Below, piece after piece: positions 1-8,932 of a stretch of 64,000 nt of DNA (positions within the stretch are counted from its first letter, which is position 1; each line of letters opens with the position of its first letter). Origin of the DNA: Herbaspirillum huttiense (lineage in GTDB: Bacteria > Pseudomonadota > Gammaproteobacteria > Burkholderiales > Burkholderiaceae_D); contig NZ_CP037993.1 in assembly GCF_004367745.1 (NCBI RefSeq), positions 2,542,001 through 2,606,000 of the forward strand. The letters are read 5' to 3'. Both the position numbers and the translations under genes were made by a program. The notes below the pieces were generated by a model that saw only the letters and a program-made list of their open reading frames with translations, was not told the DNA's origin and made no database searches.

Positions 1-2
1 TT

Positions 3-656
3 GCGGCACTCCACGAAACGTTGCCTCCAGACATCCCAGCCGAAGAACTAGCGCGTTTGGTCAACTCAATGCGCGGGCATATGCAGCAACTGGCTTGGGT
101 TGAGCCTTGGTTGTTCCGAGATGTGATCTTTCCCTTGTTGCAAAATAGTCGCGCCCACTACGATGATGCCTCCATCATATGGAGTCAGGAGCTGGCTGAT
201 ATGCTGGAACCGAAACTGATTGATCAACCGCTATTGTTTGACCGAGCACGTGAGGGGCAGACAACGAACATCTCCGCGTTCCTCTTTGCCTACAGTAGCC
301 CCACACGACAGCAAGTCATATTGAAAGCAATGCAGGACATCCTTAGACGGCAGCAGCGGGTTTTGCAACAACCTCTTGCAAGTACCTCGAACTGGACTCG
401 ATGGGATCGCGCTCTCACAGTCTCACTATGGTTATTGGCCTTCTTCAGATGGGGTGAATTCTATCTCCGCCAACGTTGCTCTACTGATCACAAGTTAGAG
501 GAACTGTCTTTAAATGCACGAGCGCTGGCCATGGTCAGGCCGATGATTGAATGGCGATTTGATGTGGCTGGAAAGCTGGGCGAGCTCGCTGCGTTTCTAG
601 ATCAAGTGGATGAACTCTTGGGCACATCCGATGGGCAGAAAGACGGTCTCCAATAA
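3..656 (+). CDS. Hypothetical protein, 5' end outside the window
   Basis: The reading frame is open from the first complete codon of the window, so the true start probably lies upstream; a TTG at 21 is the only start-like codon near the edge. I do not recognise the family. The visible 217 or so residues are mostly helical and contain one hydrophobic stretch (around SLWLLAFF, near residue 135 counted from the TTG) that could be a single membrane segment or a buried helix. There is no signal peptide and no obvious catalytic motif. Base composition is visibly more AT-rich than in the genes from 1.6 kb onwards, and the next genes are a toxin-antitoxin pair, so this may be the end of an acquired segment. 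That is inference. Confidence 0.55.
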   Translation, partial: AALHETLPPDIPAEELARLVNSMRGHMQQLAWVEPWLFRDVIFPLLQNSRAHYDDASIIWSQELADMLEPKLIDQPLLFDRAREGQTTNISAFLFAYSSPTRQQVILKAMQDILRRQQRVLQQPLASTSNWTRWDRALTVSLWLLAFFRWGEFYLRQRCSTDHKLEELSLNARALAMVRPMIEWRFDVAGKLGELAAFLDQVDELLGTSDGQKDGLQ

Positions 657-812
657 TCTGAACAGATGCAAAAGTACGGTATTTTTCATGGAATCAATGC
701 ATCACAAGATCGTAACCTATTGATTTTTAATGATTAAAGATCATGAATTACAATAAAGTGGGAATGATCCTGCGCCCGGCACTGGCGAAGAGGAACTCGC
801 GCTCTGCATTGA

Positions 813-840
813 TTGACTAAGTACGGGTATCCCGTATAAT
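813..840 (+). promoter_or_regulatory. Promoter and palindromic operator of the toxin-antitoxin operon
   Basis: A -35 box TTGACT (813-818) and a perfect -10 box TATAAT (835-840) are separated by 16 bases. The perfect inverted repeat TACGGG-TAT-CCCGTA (822-836) fills the spacer and overlaps the -10 box. The toxin ATG begins 8 bases downstream, so the leader is very short. An operator placed here fits the autorepression usual for type II systems, in which the antitoxin's helix-turn-helix domain binds its own promoter. Binding itself is inferred. Confidence 0.8.
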
Positions 841-847
841 TCGATCC

Positions 848-1144
848 ATGCGCACCGTGATCGAAACTCCGACCTTCCAGAAGCAGGCCGAGAAGCTGTG
901 GTCAGAGGATGAGCGACTGGCCTTCATCGATTGGATTGCGTTGAACCCGCTGGTCGGGGATGTGATCCCAGGTGCTGATGGTGCACGCAAAGTTCGCTGG
1001 AGCCGTTCGGGATCAGGGAAGTCAAGCGGCGCGCGGGTGATCTACTTCAACCTGACGGAGCAGGAAGTGGTGTTGCTGGTGACGGCGTATGCGAAGGCCG
1101 AACGCTCCAACATGCTTCCCGCTGACATCAAGAAGGTGGTGTGA
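848..1144 (+). CDS. RelE/HigB-type toxin of a type II toxin-antitoxin system
   Basis: A 98-residue protein with the size, basic character and overall pattern of RelE-superfamily toxins. It has an N-terminal helix pair (TFQKQAEKLW, DERLAFIDWI), then a G-x-x-K-x-R-W segment (residues 45-51) and beta strands with RVIYF and EVVLLVTAYAK, which is typical of the HigB-2/RelE-like group. Such toxins cleave mRNA, usually on the ribosome. The toxin gene comes first and the antitoxin follows one base after its stop codon, the HigBA order. The ATG at 848 is chosen because it lies just after the promoter. Family assignment is good; target specificity cannot be read from the sequence. Confidence 0.82.
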   Translation: MRTVIETPTFQKQAEKLWSEDERLAFIDWIALNPLVGDVIPGADGARKVRWSRSGSGKSSGARVIYFNLTEQEVVLLVTAYAKAERSNMLPADIKKVV

Positions 1145-1145
1145 C

Positions 1146-1469
1146 ATGGGCATAAGCAAAATCGACGTTGAGAAGGTGGCAAAGGCTATCGAGGCTGATG
1201 CCGGTGAGGCTCTTCCCGATCTGCGGCAAGCACTTGCAGAGGCGAAGGCAGGGGTCGGGCGTGTCACAACCCCGGAGCAGATCATCGTGCGTCAGGCACG
1301 GGAGAAATCCGGTCTGACGCAAGCTGCTTTTGCCGAGCGCATCGAAACCCCGGTAGCGACATTGCGCGATTGGGAGCAAGGACGGTTCGCGCCACCAGGA
1401 GGAGTGCTATGTCTGCTAAGGCTGATCATCAAGCACCCCGAGTTGTCCGAAGAGTTGAGCGTCGTATGA
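1146..1469 (+). CDS. Antitoxin with XRE-type helix-turn-helix (HigA-like)
   Basis: A 107-residue partner of the toxin. The C-terminal half carries a helix-turn-helix of the XRE/Cro type (IIVRQAREKSGLTQAAFAERI, then TPVATLRDWEQGR), as in HigA and MqsA-like antitoxins. The N-terminal part is an acidic helical region likely to wrap the toxin. The ATG at 1146 is preferred over an in-frame upstream start inside the toxin gene because it gives a one-base gap after the toxin stop. It is expected to neutralise the toxin and to bind the palindrome at 822-836. A strong terminator follows 25 bases after its stop, so the pair forms a complete transcription unit. Confidence 0.85.
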   Translation: MGISKIDVEKVAKAIEADAGEALPDLRQALAEAKAGVGRVTTPEQIIVRQAREKSGLTQAAFAERIETPVATLRDWEQGRFAPPGGVLCLLRLIIKHPELSEELSVV

Positions 1470-1493
1470 AGTTTCCTGAACCTGACCACTCTG

Positions 1494-1520
1494 AAAAAAC
1501 CCGCTGAAGGCGGGTTTTTT
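1494..1520 (+). terminator. Intrinsic terminator of the toxin-antitoxin operon
   Basis: Stem CCCGC (1500-1504) and GCGGG (1510-1514) around a TGAAG loop, flanked by six A before and six T after. The A and T runs extend the stem and would allow termination in both directions. Confidence 0.9.
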
Positions 1521-1625
1521 CATATCCGGAGGGCGACCGTGGCGCGCTATCATTGGCTTCGCCCCATTGCTCCGCTGTTTCGGGCAAAGGCCTGGCCTTG
1601 AATCTTCATATCGCCCCTGAACCTC

Positions 1626-2333
1626 ATGCCCTCACCGCAAATCCACTTCCGCTGCGATCCTGCGCTGATTGACCACCTCCCACGTCCCCGCCTGGCCCGC
1701 GAGCTGATCCCCGACTGGATCCGCAGCATGCCGGCCAAGGCCTTCTCCGCGCTGCATGGCCGCGATATCCGCACCGTCAAGCAATGCCCGCCCTTCATCG
1801 ATGCGATGGCCCATGGTTTCATGATCCTGCTGCCCTGCGACGTGCACGTGGACAAAGGCAGCTTCAGTTGGGATTGGGAAGCCCCGGCGACCACCGTGGA
1901 GGGCCATCCGCGTGCGCCATTGAGTTTTCATCCGCCCGCGCAGGTCACCGGCACACCGTTCGAACACGGCGATGCGCTGGTGCTGAAGTTCAACAGCTTC
2001 TGGACCATCGAACTGGAACCTGGCTGGTCACTCTTCGCGACGCATCCGGTGAATCGCCACGACCTGCCGTTCCGGCTGCTCTCAGGACTGGTGGATGCGG
2101 ACCAGTTCCATGACGCCGGTATCAATTTCCCTGCCGTCTGGACCGATGAAGAGTTTGTCGGCGTACTGCCCAAAGGCATGCCGGTCGCGCAATGCATGCC
2201 CGTGCCGCGCGAACGGCCCGCGCTGCACTTCGATACCCTGGAAGGGGAGGCCGCCACCCGCTACAGCCAGACCGTCGCCGACGTGCTGGCCGCCCCCAAC
2301 GTCTACCGCAAACAATACCGCCAGCGCAAATAG
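1626..2333 (+). CDS. Conserved-looking hypothetical protein
   Basis: A 235-residue soluble protein that I cannot assign to a named family. It is rich in Pro, Trp and His. Recognisable segments are an N-terminal RPRLARELIPDW, a middle part with predicted beta strands (ALVLKFNSFWTIELEPG, WSLFATHPVNR), and a C-terminal RQYRQRK-type basic tail. There is no signal peptide or membrane segment. The composition and lack of cysteine clusters suggest neither a metalloprotein nor a transporter. The gene converges with nadB, with only four bases between the stop codons, so the two are not co-transcribed. GC content matches the neighbouring housekeeping genes. The ATG at 1626 has no strong ribosome-binding site. 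Confidence 0.7.
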   Translation: MPSPQIHFRCDPALIDHLPRPRLARELIPDWIRSMPAKAFSALHGRDIRTVKQCPPFIDAMAHGFMILLPCDVHVDKGSFSWDWEAPATTVEGHPRAPLSFHPPAQVTGTPFEHGDALVLKFNSFWTIELEPGWSLFATHPVNRHDLPFRLLSGLVDADQFHDAGINFPAVWTDEEFVGVLPKGMPVAQCMPVPRERPALHFDTLEGEAATRYSQTVADVLAAPNVYRKQYRQRK

Positions 2334-2337
2334 CCGC

Positions 2338-3942
2338 TTAAGGGCGTCCCGGCAGGATGGTCGGTGTGGCGCGGGGCAGGGTGCGTGGATAGTCCTGGCT
2401 GAAGTGGAGGCCGCGGCTTTCCTTGCGCATCAGGGCGCTGGAAACGATCAGCTGCGCCACATCCACCAGATTGCGCAGCTCCAGCAGGTCGCGCGAGATG
2501 CGGAAGTTGGCGTAGTACTCGTCGATCTCTTCCTTGAGCAGGCGGATGCGGTGCTGGGCGCGTTCGAGACGCTTGTCGGTGCGCACGATGCTGACGTAAT
2601 TCCACATGAAGCGGCGCAGCTCGTCCCAGTTGTGGGCGATCACCACTTCCTCGTCGGCATCGCTGACGCGGCTTTCATCCCATTGCGGTACCTCGGCGAT
2701 GCGCCAGGTGCCCGCTGACAATTCCCGCTCAATATCCTCGGCGGCCGAGCGGCCCAGCACCAGGCATTCCAGCAGCGAATTGCTGGCCAGGCGATTGGCG
2801 CCATGCAGCCCGGTATAGGCCGTCTCGCCGACCGCGTACAAGCCTGGCAGGTCGGTGCGGCCGGCCATGTCGGTCACCACGCCGCCGCAGGTGTAGTGCG
2901 CTGCCGGCACCACCGGGATGGGCTGGCGCGTGATGTCGATGCCGAACTCCAGGCAGCGCGCCTGGATGGTCGGGAAGTGCTCGCCGATGAAGGCCGGGCT
3001 TTGATGGCTGATGTCCAGGTCGACATGGTCCAGCCCGCGTTTTTTCATCTCGAAATCGATGGCACGCGCCACGATGTCGCGCGGCGCCAGCTCGGCACGC
3101 TCGTCGTGTTCCGGCATGAAACGCTGGCCCGCCAGAGCACCCGCCGAAGCCGGCAGCTTGAGCAAGGCCCCTTCGCCGCGCAAGGCCTCGCTGATGAGGA
3201 AGGATTTTGCGTAAGGGTGATACAGGCAAGTCGGATGGAACTGGATGAATTCCATGTTGGCCACCCGGCAGCCGGCACGCCAGGCCATGGCGATGCCGTC
3301 GCCGGTGGCTGAATCGGGATTGGAAGTGTAGAGATACACTTTGCCGGCCCCGCCCGTGGCCAGCACCGTGCGGCCGGCCGCGATGGCCAGCACACGGCCG
3401 CTGGCGGTGTCCTGCACATGCACGCCCAGGCAGCGCGGTTCGGCCTTGGGATCGAGCTTGCGCGCGTGGATCAGGTCGATGGCGCAGTGATGCTCCAGCA
3501 GCGTGATGTTGGGGTGGGCGCGCACGCGCTGCTCCAGCGTCACCTGCACGGCGTGGCCGGTGGCATCAGCGGCGTGGATGATGCGGCGCTGGCTGTGGCC
3601 ACCTTCGCGGGTGAGGTGATAGCCCAGCTCGGCGCTGTCGTCGCGGGTGAAGGGCACGCCCTGCGCGATCAACCATTCGATGGCCTCGCGGCCGTGTTCG
3701 ACGATGTAGCGGGTGGCGCTTTCATCGCACAGGCCGGCACCGGCCACCAGCGTATCGTCGATATGCTGGGCATGGCTGTCGCCCGAATCAAGCACGGCGG
3801 CAATGCCGCCTTGCGCCCAGTTGCTGGCCCCGTCCAGCAGCTCGCCTTTGGAAACCACCACCACCTGATACTTCTCGGCCAGGTGGAGCGCGACGGAAAG
3901 ACCGGCCAGACCGCTGCCGAGGATGGCGACATCACACTTCAT
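2338..3942 (-). CDS. nadB: L-aspartate oxidase (quinolinate synthesis, NAD pathway)
   Basis: NadB is the FAD enzyme that oxidises L-aspartate to iminoaspartate, the first step of de novo NAD synthesis; NadA then makes quinolinate. The 534-residue product has the family length (about 540). Visible features are the N-terminal dinucleotide-binding GSGLAGLS, the succinate dehydrogenase/fumarate reductase-type flavoprotein motifs (REGGHSQRR with the active-site His region, ALRGEGALL), [10 protein letters not shown], and [15 protein letters not shown] near the substrate and FAD sites. The ATG at 3942 starts with [11 protein letters not shown] and fits the family; a TTG four codons upstream is an alternative. 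nadA and nadC are not nearby. Confidence 0.96.
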   Translation of the reverse strand: MKCDVAILGSGLAGLSVALHLAEKYQVVVVSKGELLDGASNWAQGGIAAVLDSGDSHAQHIDDTLVAGAGLCDESATRYIVEHGREAIEWLIAQGVPFTRDDSAELGYHLTREGGHSQRRIIHAADATGHAVQVTLEQRVRAHPNITLLEHHCAIDLIHARKLDPKAEPRCLGVHVQDTASGRVLAIAAGRTVLATGGAGKVYLYTSNPDSATGDGIAMAWRAGCRVANMEFIQFHPTCLYHPYAKSFLISEALRGEGALLKLPASAGALAGQRFMPEHDERAELAPRDIVARAIDFEMKKRGLDHVDLDISHQSPAFIGEHFPTIQARCLEFGIDITRQPIPVVPAAHYTCGGVVTDMAGRTDLPGLYAVGETAYTGLHGANRLASNSLLECLVLGRSAAEDIERELSAGTWRIAEVPQWDESRVSDADEEVVIAHNWDELRRFMWNYVSIVRTDKRLERAQHRIRLLKEEIDEYYANFRISRDLLELRNLVDVAQLIVSSALMRKESRGLHFSQDYPRTLPRATPTILPGRP

Positions 3943-4054
3943 GATCGTGAGCAAAGCTGCTGTTGTGGAGGGAGACGGTGATTATAGCGGCATGCCGTAG
4001 GCATATCGTTTATATCGTTTCCGGCACAAGGGTGGTGCTTTTGCCCGCCCAAAT

Positions 4055-4087
4055 CAAAACGGGCCCCGATTTTCGTCGGAGCCCGTT
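4055..4087 (-). terminator. Intrinsic terminator downstream of purT
   Basis: The stem AACGGGC (4058-4064) pairs with GCCCGTT (4081-4087), and an inner CCGA/TCGG pair extends it. Read on the minus strand, the stem is followed by a T-rich tract, and it lies 24 bases after the purT stop codon. Confidence 0.85.
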
Positions 4088-4111
4088 CATGTCATGCGAC
4101 TGAGTGCAAGA

Positions 4112-5323
4112 TCACTGCGGAATCACCGGCTTGACCTTGGCCGCAGCCTGCTTGGCGCGGATGCGTGCGGTTTCGACGCTGTCACCGGAAGCCAGGGCCA
4201 CGCCCATGCGGCGGCGGGCGAAGGATTCCGGCTTGCCGAACAGGCGAATATCGGCACCCGGGATGCGCAGCGCCTCAGCCACGCCATCGAAGGCGATGCC
4301 ACGTGCGTCATGCTGTCCGTAGATCACGGCGGAAGCACCGGGGCTCCTGAGGGCAGTATTGACCGGCAGGCCGAGGATGGCCTTGGCGTGCAGTTCGAAC
4401 TCGCTCTGCACCTGGCTGACCATGGTGACCATGCCGGTGTCATGCGGACGCGGGCTGACTTCGGAGAACCAGACCATGTCGCCCTTGACGAACAGTTCCA
4501 CGCCGAACAGGCCCAGGCCGCCGAGGTTCTCGGTGACCTTGCGGGCGATGTCGCGGGCTTTTTCCAGAGCGGCGCTGGGCATGGGGTGCGGCTGCCACGA
4601 CTCGACGTAGTCACCCTTGACCTGGACGTGGCCGATGGGGTCGCAGAAGCTGGTGATGGTGTCGCCGTTTTCGTTGAGCGAGCGCACCGTCAGCAGGGTG
4701 ATTTCATAGTCGAAGTCGATGAAGCCTTCGACGATCACGCGGCCGGAGTCGACGCGGCCGCCAGCGGCGGCGTAGTTCCAGGCGGCTTCGATTTCATCGG
4801 GGCCGTCGATCTTGGACTGGCCCTTGCCGGAAGACGACATGACCGGCTTGATCACGCAGGGGAAGCCGATCTGGTCAATGGCCGCCTTGAGTTCGTCCAG
4901 GCTGTCGGCAAAGCGGTAGGGCGAGGTTGCCAGGCCCAGGGTTTCACCGGCCAGGCGGCGGATGCCTTCGCGGTTCATGGTCAGCCAGGCAGCGCGCGCG
5001 GTCGGGATCACGCGGGCACGGCCGGCTTCTTCCAGCTTGACCAGGGTCTCGGTAGCAATGGCCTCGATTTCGGGCACGATCAGGTCGGGCTGCTCCTGCT
5101 CGATCAGTGCGGCCAGGGCGGCACCGTCGGTCATGTTGATCACGTGGGCACGATGGGCGACCTGCTGGCCAGGCGCGTTCTCATAACGGTCAACGGCAAT
5201 GACTTCCACGCCCAGGCGTTGCAGGGCGATGATGACTTCCTTGCCGAGTTCGCCGGAGCCCAGCAGCATGACTTTGGTAGCGGAAGGAGACAGCGGAGTG
5301 CCGAGTCGGATTGGTTTTTTCAT
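4112..5323 (-). CDS. purT: Formate-dependent phosphoribosylglycinamide formyltransferase (GAR transformylase 2)
   Basis: PurT uses formate and ATP to formylate glycinamide ribonucleotide, the third step of purine synthesis, independent of the folate enzyme PurN. The 403-residue length matches the family. The sequence opens with the PurT pattern [12 protein letters not shown]. It has the ATP-grasp features [15 protein letters not shown], then [28 protein letters not shown] and the C-terminal [10 protein letters not shown]. It stands alone between nadB and an intergenic region and has its own terminator. The ATG at 5323 ([12 protein letters not shown]) has no strong Shine-Dalgarno sequence but agrees with the family N terminus. 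Confidence 0.97.
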   Translation of the reverse strand: MKKPIRLGTPLSPSATKVMLLGSGELGKEVIIALQRLGVEVIAVDRYENAPGQQVAHRAHVINMTDGAALAALIEQEQPDLIVPEIEAIATETLVKLEEAGRARVIPTARAAWLTMNREGIRRLAGETLGLATSPYRFADSLDELKAAIDQIGFPCVIKPVMSSSGKGQSKIDGPDEIEAAWNYAAAGGRVDSGRVIVEGFIDFDYEITLLTVRSLNENGDTITSFCDPIGHVQVKGDYVESWQPHPMPSAALEKARDIARKVTENLGGLGLFGVELFVKGDMVWFSEVSPRPHDTGMVTMVSQVQSEFELHAKAILGLPVNTALRSPGASAVIYGQHDARGIAFDGVAEALRIPGADIRLFGKPESFARRRMGVALASGDSVETARIRAKQAAAKVKPVIPQ

Positions 5324-5710
5324 ATCGGGGGGAGTGTGTCAGCGGGGGGCGCTGATGCAGTGCGAGAATCGATCACGGGCGGACGATACCAAATCTTGCA
5401 GGGTTTGGACAGTCGCAATATACCTAGTTCTGGCAAGAAGTATCGGCGAAAAATTGCTTATTTTTCTTTTGGGAAATGAATTTCGGCTACGGTACCGAAG
5501 CGGATCGAACAACGTCGGTCTTTTCTCGCGGTTTTGCAGCGAATGAACGCAACCGAGCACGTTTCCTGCGAGACGGGATTTTGGCGCTGGACGAGTTTGA
5601 ATTGTTGCGCCAAATTCGGCTATCTCAACATAAAAGAGAATATCCCTGTCCAAGACAGATCAACCGCCATTTCTTTCGAGCAAATCTTTGGCGCCCACCT
5701 TGCGCGCTGC
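5324..5710. other. Intergenic region of 387 bases, no gene recognised
   Basis: Separates purT from the AtuA-type operon end. It is distinctly AT-richer than its flanks around 5430-5680. It must contain the purT promoter (minus strand) and any terminator of the AtuA operon. Short open frames on the plus strand have no ribosome-binding site and no family resemblance, so I leave them out. Confidence 0.6.
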
Positions 5711-6016
5711 TCAGCAGTCCAGCTCCAAGTCCAGCATCACCCCCGACAAGGCCTTCCCATGCGCATCCAGCGCCAGTGACCGGGTAACCCCTCCGCCCAG
5801 CGCGTGTTGCATCACGAAGTTCAGTGCCCCCAGATGCGGCAGCGCGTGGCGCACCACTTCCCCATGGACCACGCCGGCAAAATGCACACGCACGCGTTCG
5901 GCCGTCAGGGTACGCTCCAGCAGCGCATAGTCCTCCTGCCGATAGGCGATTACGGAGATATTCGATATGTCGCCTTTGTCTCCGGCGCGTGAATGAGCAA
6001 TCTCTCTGAGCAGCAT
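5711..6016 (-). CDS. AtuA-associated small C-terminal domain protein
   Basis: A 101-residue protein that starts MLLREIAHSRAGDKGDISNISVI. This pattern (hxxRAGDKGD) belongs to the small domain often found fused to, or encoded beside, AtuA/DUF1446 proteins. The ATG at 6016 follows the stop of the large AtuA gene by one base and has a very strong AGGAGG sequence six bases upstream, so translation is probably coupled. The longer in-frame start at 6157 is a shadow inside the large gene. The function is unknown; it most likely forms one enzyme with the large subunit. This is the last gene of the operon. Confidence 0.85.
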   Translation of the reverse strand: MLLREIAHSRAGDKGDISNISVIAYRQEDYALLERTLTAERVRVHFAGVVHGEVVRHALPHLGALNFVMQHALGGGVTRSLALDAHGKALSGVMLDLELDC

Positions 6017-6017
6017 C

Positions 6018-7373
6018 TCAGGCCTCCTCGATGAAAACGGATGGATGCACCAGCGTGCGCGGCAGCAGCAGCGACAGCACGGCGATGACTTCGCGGGCCG
6101 ACTTGGTGGCGCCGCCGCCACCGGCCGGGCCGTTGGTATAAAGCGTCTCGACTTCATTGCCGATGCGGACCGCCTCTTTCATGCTGGCCGTGCGGCCGGT
6201 CACACGCAGGCGGACTTCGTGCGGCTCGGGCGCATGCGCCGACATCTGTTCACCGGCAATGGCATTGATGCCGATCAGGTCCACGCGCAGTTCTTCAGTC
6301 AGCACGCCGGTAAGCGCCAGCCGCTCGCGCACGATCTCGCCGGCCAGTTGCGCACGCGCTTGCGCGCCCGGCCCGGCATACGAGATCTGGCCTTCGCCAA
6401 TGAAACTGTCGCGGTAGCCCAGCGTGGTCTTGAGCGTCTGCGGTCGCGCACGGCCGCGGCCGCCGGTGACGGCGACGCGGTCCGGCCCGACTTCTTCGAT
6501 GCGGACTTGCGAGAAATCGGCAATCACATCCGGCGTGAAGTAGGCGCTCGGATCATGGATCTCATAGAGCAATTGCTCCTTGCAGGTGCGGGCCGTGACT
6601 TGTCCTCCGGACCCTGCCACCTTGGTGATGACGGCACTGCCATCAGCCTTCACTTCGCCAATGGGAAACCCGAGCCGCGCCAGTCCGGCCACGTCCTTCT
6701 TGCCGGGATCAGCAAAATAGCCACCGGTAATCTGTCCGGCGCACTCCAGCAGGTGGCCGATGAGGGTGCCCTGGCCGAGCTTGTCCCAGTCATCGGCGGC
6801 CCAGCCGAATTCGTGTACCAGCGGTGCCAATACCAGCGCGGGATCGGCCACGCGGCCGGTGATGATGACCTGGGCACCGGCCTGCAGGGCTTCGACGATG
6901 GGGGCGATGCCCAGATAGGCATTGGCCGAGATGAGGCGGCTACCGAGGGAAGCGACCGGCTGGCCATTGTCCTCGATGCGCCATTCGTCCTGCTGCACGG
7001 CCTCCAGCACGTCGTCTCCTGCCACGGCTGCTACCTTCAGTCCGCTCAGTCCCAGTTCACGCGCGATCTCGCGCACGCGTTGCGCCGCCGCCAGCGGATT
7101 GGCCGCGCCCATGTTGGTGATGATGCGGATGCCCCGGGTGGCGCAGGTCTTGAGTACCGCATGCATGCGCTCGGCCAGCAGCGGGTCGTAACCCTTGCCC
7201 GGGTCCGCCAGCCGGGCTTGCTGGCCGATGGCGATGGTGCGCTCGGCCAGGCATTCGAAGATCAGGTAATCCAGCTGGCCGTGTTCGGCTAGTTCGGCGG
7301 CCGGCTCGATGCGGTCGCCTGAATAGCCGGCACCGGCGCCGATGCGCACGGTGCGCTGTGGATCTTGGGTCAT
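6018..7373 (-). CDS. AtuA family (DUF1446) protein, large subunit
   Basis: A 451-residue member of the family named for acyclic terpene utilisation protein A. Members act in degradation of branched or organic acids, but the reaction is not established. Typical family features are the N-terminal RIGAGAGYSGDRIEPA, LDYLIFECLAERT, ITNMGAANPLAA, VIITGRVADPALVLAPL and GYFADPGKKDVAGLARLGFPI. The ATG at 7373 is preferred over the GTG at 7400 because a GGAGAAG ribosome-binding site lies just upstream of it. It lies 43 bases downstream of the CitMHS transporter gene and one base upstream of the small-subunit gene. That points to a transport-plus-catabolism operon for an organic acid; the substrate is inferred only. 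Confidence 0.88.
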   Translation of the reverse strand: MTQDPQRTVRIGAGAGYSGDRIEPAAELAEHGQLDYLIFECLAERTIAIGQQARLADPGKGYDPLLAERMHAVLKTCATRGIRIITNMGAANPLAAAQRVREIARELGLSGLKVAAVAGDDVLEAVQQDEWRIEDNGQPVASLGSRLISANAYLGIAPIVEALQAGAQVIITGRVADPALVLAPLVHEFGWAADDWDKLGQGTLIGHLLECAGQITGGYFADPGKKDVAGLARLGFPIGEVKADGSAVITKVAGSGGQVTARTCKEQLLYEIHDPSAYFTPDVIADFSQVRIEEVGPDRVAVTGGRGRARPQTLKTTLGYRDSFIGEGQISYAGPGAQARAQLAGEIVRERLALTGVLTEELRVDLIGINAIAGEQMSAHAPEPHEVRLRVTGRTASMKEAVRIGNEVETLYTNGPAGGGGATKSAREVIAVLSLLLPRTLVHPSVFIEEA

Positions 7374-7416
7374 GCGCTTCTCCAAAACAGGGTGTTGCAC
7401 TTCCGGTGGCCCGCGC

Positions 7417-8718
7417 TCAGAACAGCGGGAACAGCCCCAGTATCACGCAGGCGATGGTCATCACCACGGAGGCACCGAAGAGGAAGGGAATGGTGTATTT
7501 CTGGTGGTCCGCCAGTTCGATCCCGGCCAGGCCGCATACGAGGAAGGTGGCGGGCGTGAGCGGGCTGACCGGGAAACCGGTCGTCATCTGGCCCAACAGC
7601 GCCGCCTGTGCCACCTGGATGGTCGGTACGCCCAGCATGTGGCTGACCTCGGCGATCACCGGCAGCACACCGAAGTAGAAGGAATCCGGATCGAACAGCA
7701 GCGACAGCGGCATCGACAGCACCCCCAGCACCACCGGGATATGGCCGGCCATCTCGGGCGGCACGAAGCCGACGGCAGTCTTGGCCATGGCCGAGAGCAT
7801 GCCTGACTTGGTCATGATGCCGGTGAACACGCCCGCCGCAAACAGGATGCTGGCCATCAGCAGAGCCGCCTTGGCGTGGGCGTCGATGCGCTCGCGCTGC
7901 ATGGCCACGTCACGGTAGTTGATCATCAGCGCCAGCACCACGCCGATCATGAACATCACCACCGGATCAACCTTGCCGCTGATCATCACGCCCAGCACGA
8001 AGACCGTCAGCACGATGTTGGCCCAGAAATTCTGCGGGCGACGGATCTTCAGTTGTGCTTCGCTCAGCTCATGCTGCTGCACGAAATCGACCGTCGATCC
8101 TTTGCCCAGCCCGAGCCGGCGCTCTTCCTTCAGGCCCAGCAGATACGAGGCGATGAACACGAACGCCAGCCCCACCAGCTGCACCGGCACCAGCGGCGTG
8201 AAGATGTCCGAGACCGGGATGTGCAGCGCCGCCGAGGCACGGATCATCGGGCCGGTCCACGGCAGGAAATTCACGCCCGCCGCCATTGAGGCCACGCAGG
8301 CCAGGATGCGCTTGTCGATGCCCAGCCGCGTGTACAGCGGCAGCATGGCGGGGATGGTGATGAGGAAGGTCACCGCACCCGAACCATCCAGGTGGATCAG
8401 CAGCGCCAGCAGCGCCGTGCCCGGCACGATGCGGGTAGGGCGGCTGCCCACGGTCTTGAGGATGCGGCTGATGATCGGGTCCAGCATGCCGGCATCGGTC
8501 ACGATGCCGAAGAACAGGATCGCAAAGACGAACATGCCGGCCACCGGCGCAATGGCGGTCACGCCCTGCACGATGAACTTGGAGGTCTGCAATCCGAAGC
8601 CACCGACCAGCGCGGCAATGATGGGAATGGCGATCAGCGCCACCAGGGGCGACATCCTCTTGGTGAGGATGGCCGTGAACAAGGATACGATCGTGACAAA
8701 GCCGAGCAGGGCCAACAT
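7417..8718 (-). CDS. CitMHS-family citrate/organic acid transporter
   Basis: A 433-residue integral membrane protein with about 11-12 hydrophobic segments, starting MLALLGFVTIVSLFTAILTKR. The repeated half-motifs (GMFVFAILFFGIVTDAGMLDP, LIHLDGSGAVTFLI, then LSMPLSLLFDPDSFYFGVLPVI) are those of CitM-type metal-citrate:proton symporters. It is the first gene of the minus-strand operon with the two AtuA-type genes and is read divergently from a LysR regulator. It therefore probably imports the acid that the AtuA proteins process. GGAG precedes the ATG. Substrate identity (citrate, metal-citrate, tricarballylate-like acids) cannot be decided from sequence alone. Confidence 0.9.
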   Translation of the reverse strand: MLALLGFVTIVSLFTAILTKRMSPLVALIAIPIIAALVGGFGLQTSKFIVQGVTAIAPVAGMFVFAILFFGIVTDAGMLDPIISRILKTVGSRPTRIVPGTALLALLIHLDGSGAVTFLITIPAMLPLYTRLGIDKRILACVASMAAGVNFLPWTGPMIRASAALHIPVSDIFTPLVPVQLVGLAFVFIASYLLGLKEERRLGLGKGSTVDFVQQHELSEAQLKIRRPQNFWANIVLTVFVLGVMISGKVDPVVMFMIGVVLALMINYRDVAMQRERIDAHAKAALLMASILFAAGVFTGIMTKSGMLSAMAKTAVGFVPPEMAGHIPVVLGVLSMPLSLLFDPDSFYFGVLPVIAEVSHMLGVPTIQVAQAALLGQMTTGFPVSPLTPATFLVCGLAGIELADHQKYTIPFLFGASVVMTIACVILGLFPLF

Positions 8719-8801
8719 GCGTGTCTCCGGTTTTTTTGATGTGATGTTCTTGTCGTGTCAGCACATCCGGTACCGGTTCGTTCTTTTTTGTGCTTCAGCT
8801 T

Positions 8802-8821
8802 CTGTACATGATTCCGTACAG
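8802..8821. promoter_or_regulatory. Perfect dyad in the LysR/CitMHS divergent region
   Basis: CTGTAC (8802-8807) and GTACAG (8816-8821) form a perfect inverted repeat with an 8-base spacer in the 214-base region between the divergent LysR and transporter genes. It lies about 84 bases upstream of the transporter start and 111 bases upstream of the LysR start. LysR regulators usually bind dyads in such positions; binding here is inferred. Confidence 0.55.
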
Positions 8822-8932
8822 GGTGCGCGGATGTGAGCAGGGCGAGTGTAGGTGGCGGCTGATTTTGTTGTAAAGTCGCTTTTTTCGATTGATTGATCTG
8901 CCTTTCCGCATAATCCAATCCGGCTTTCGACC

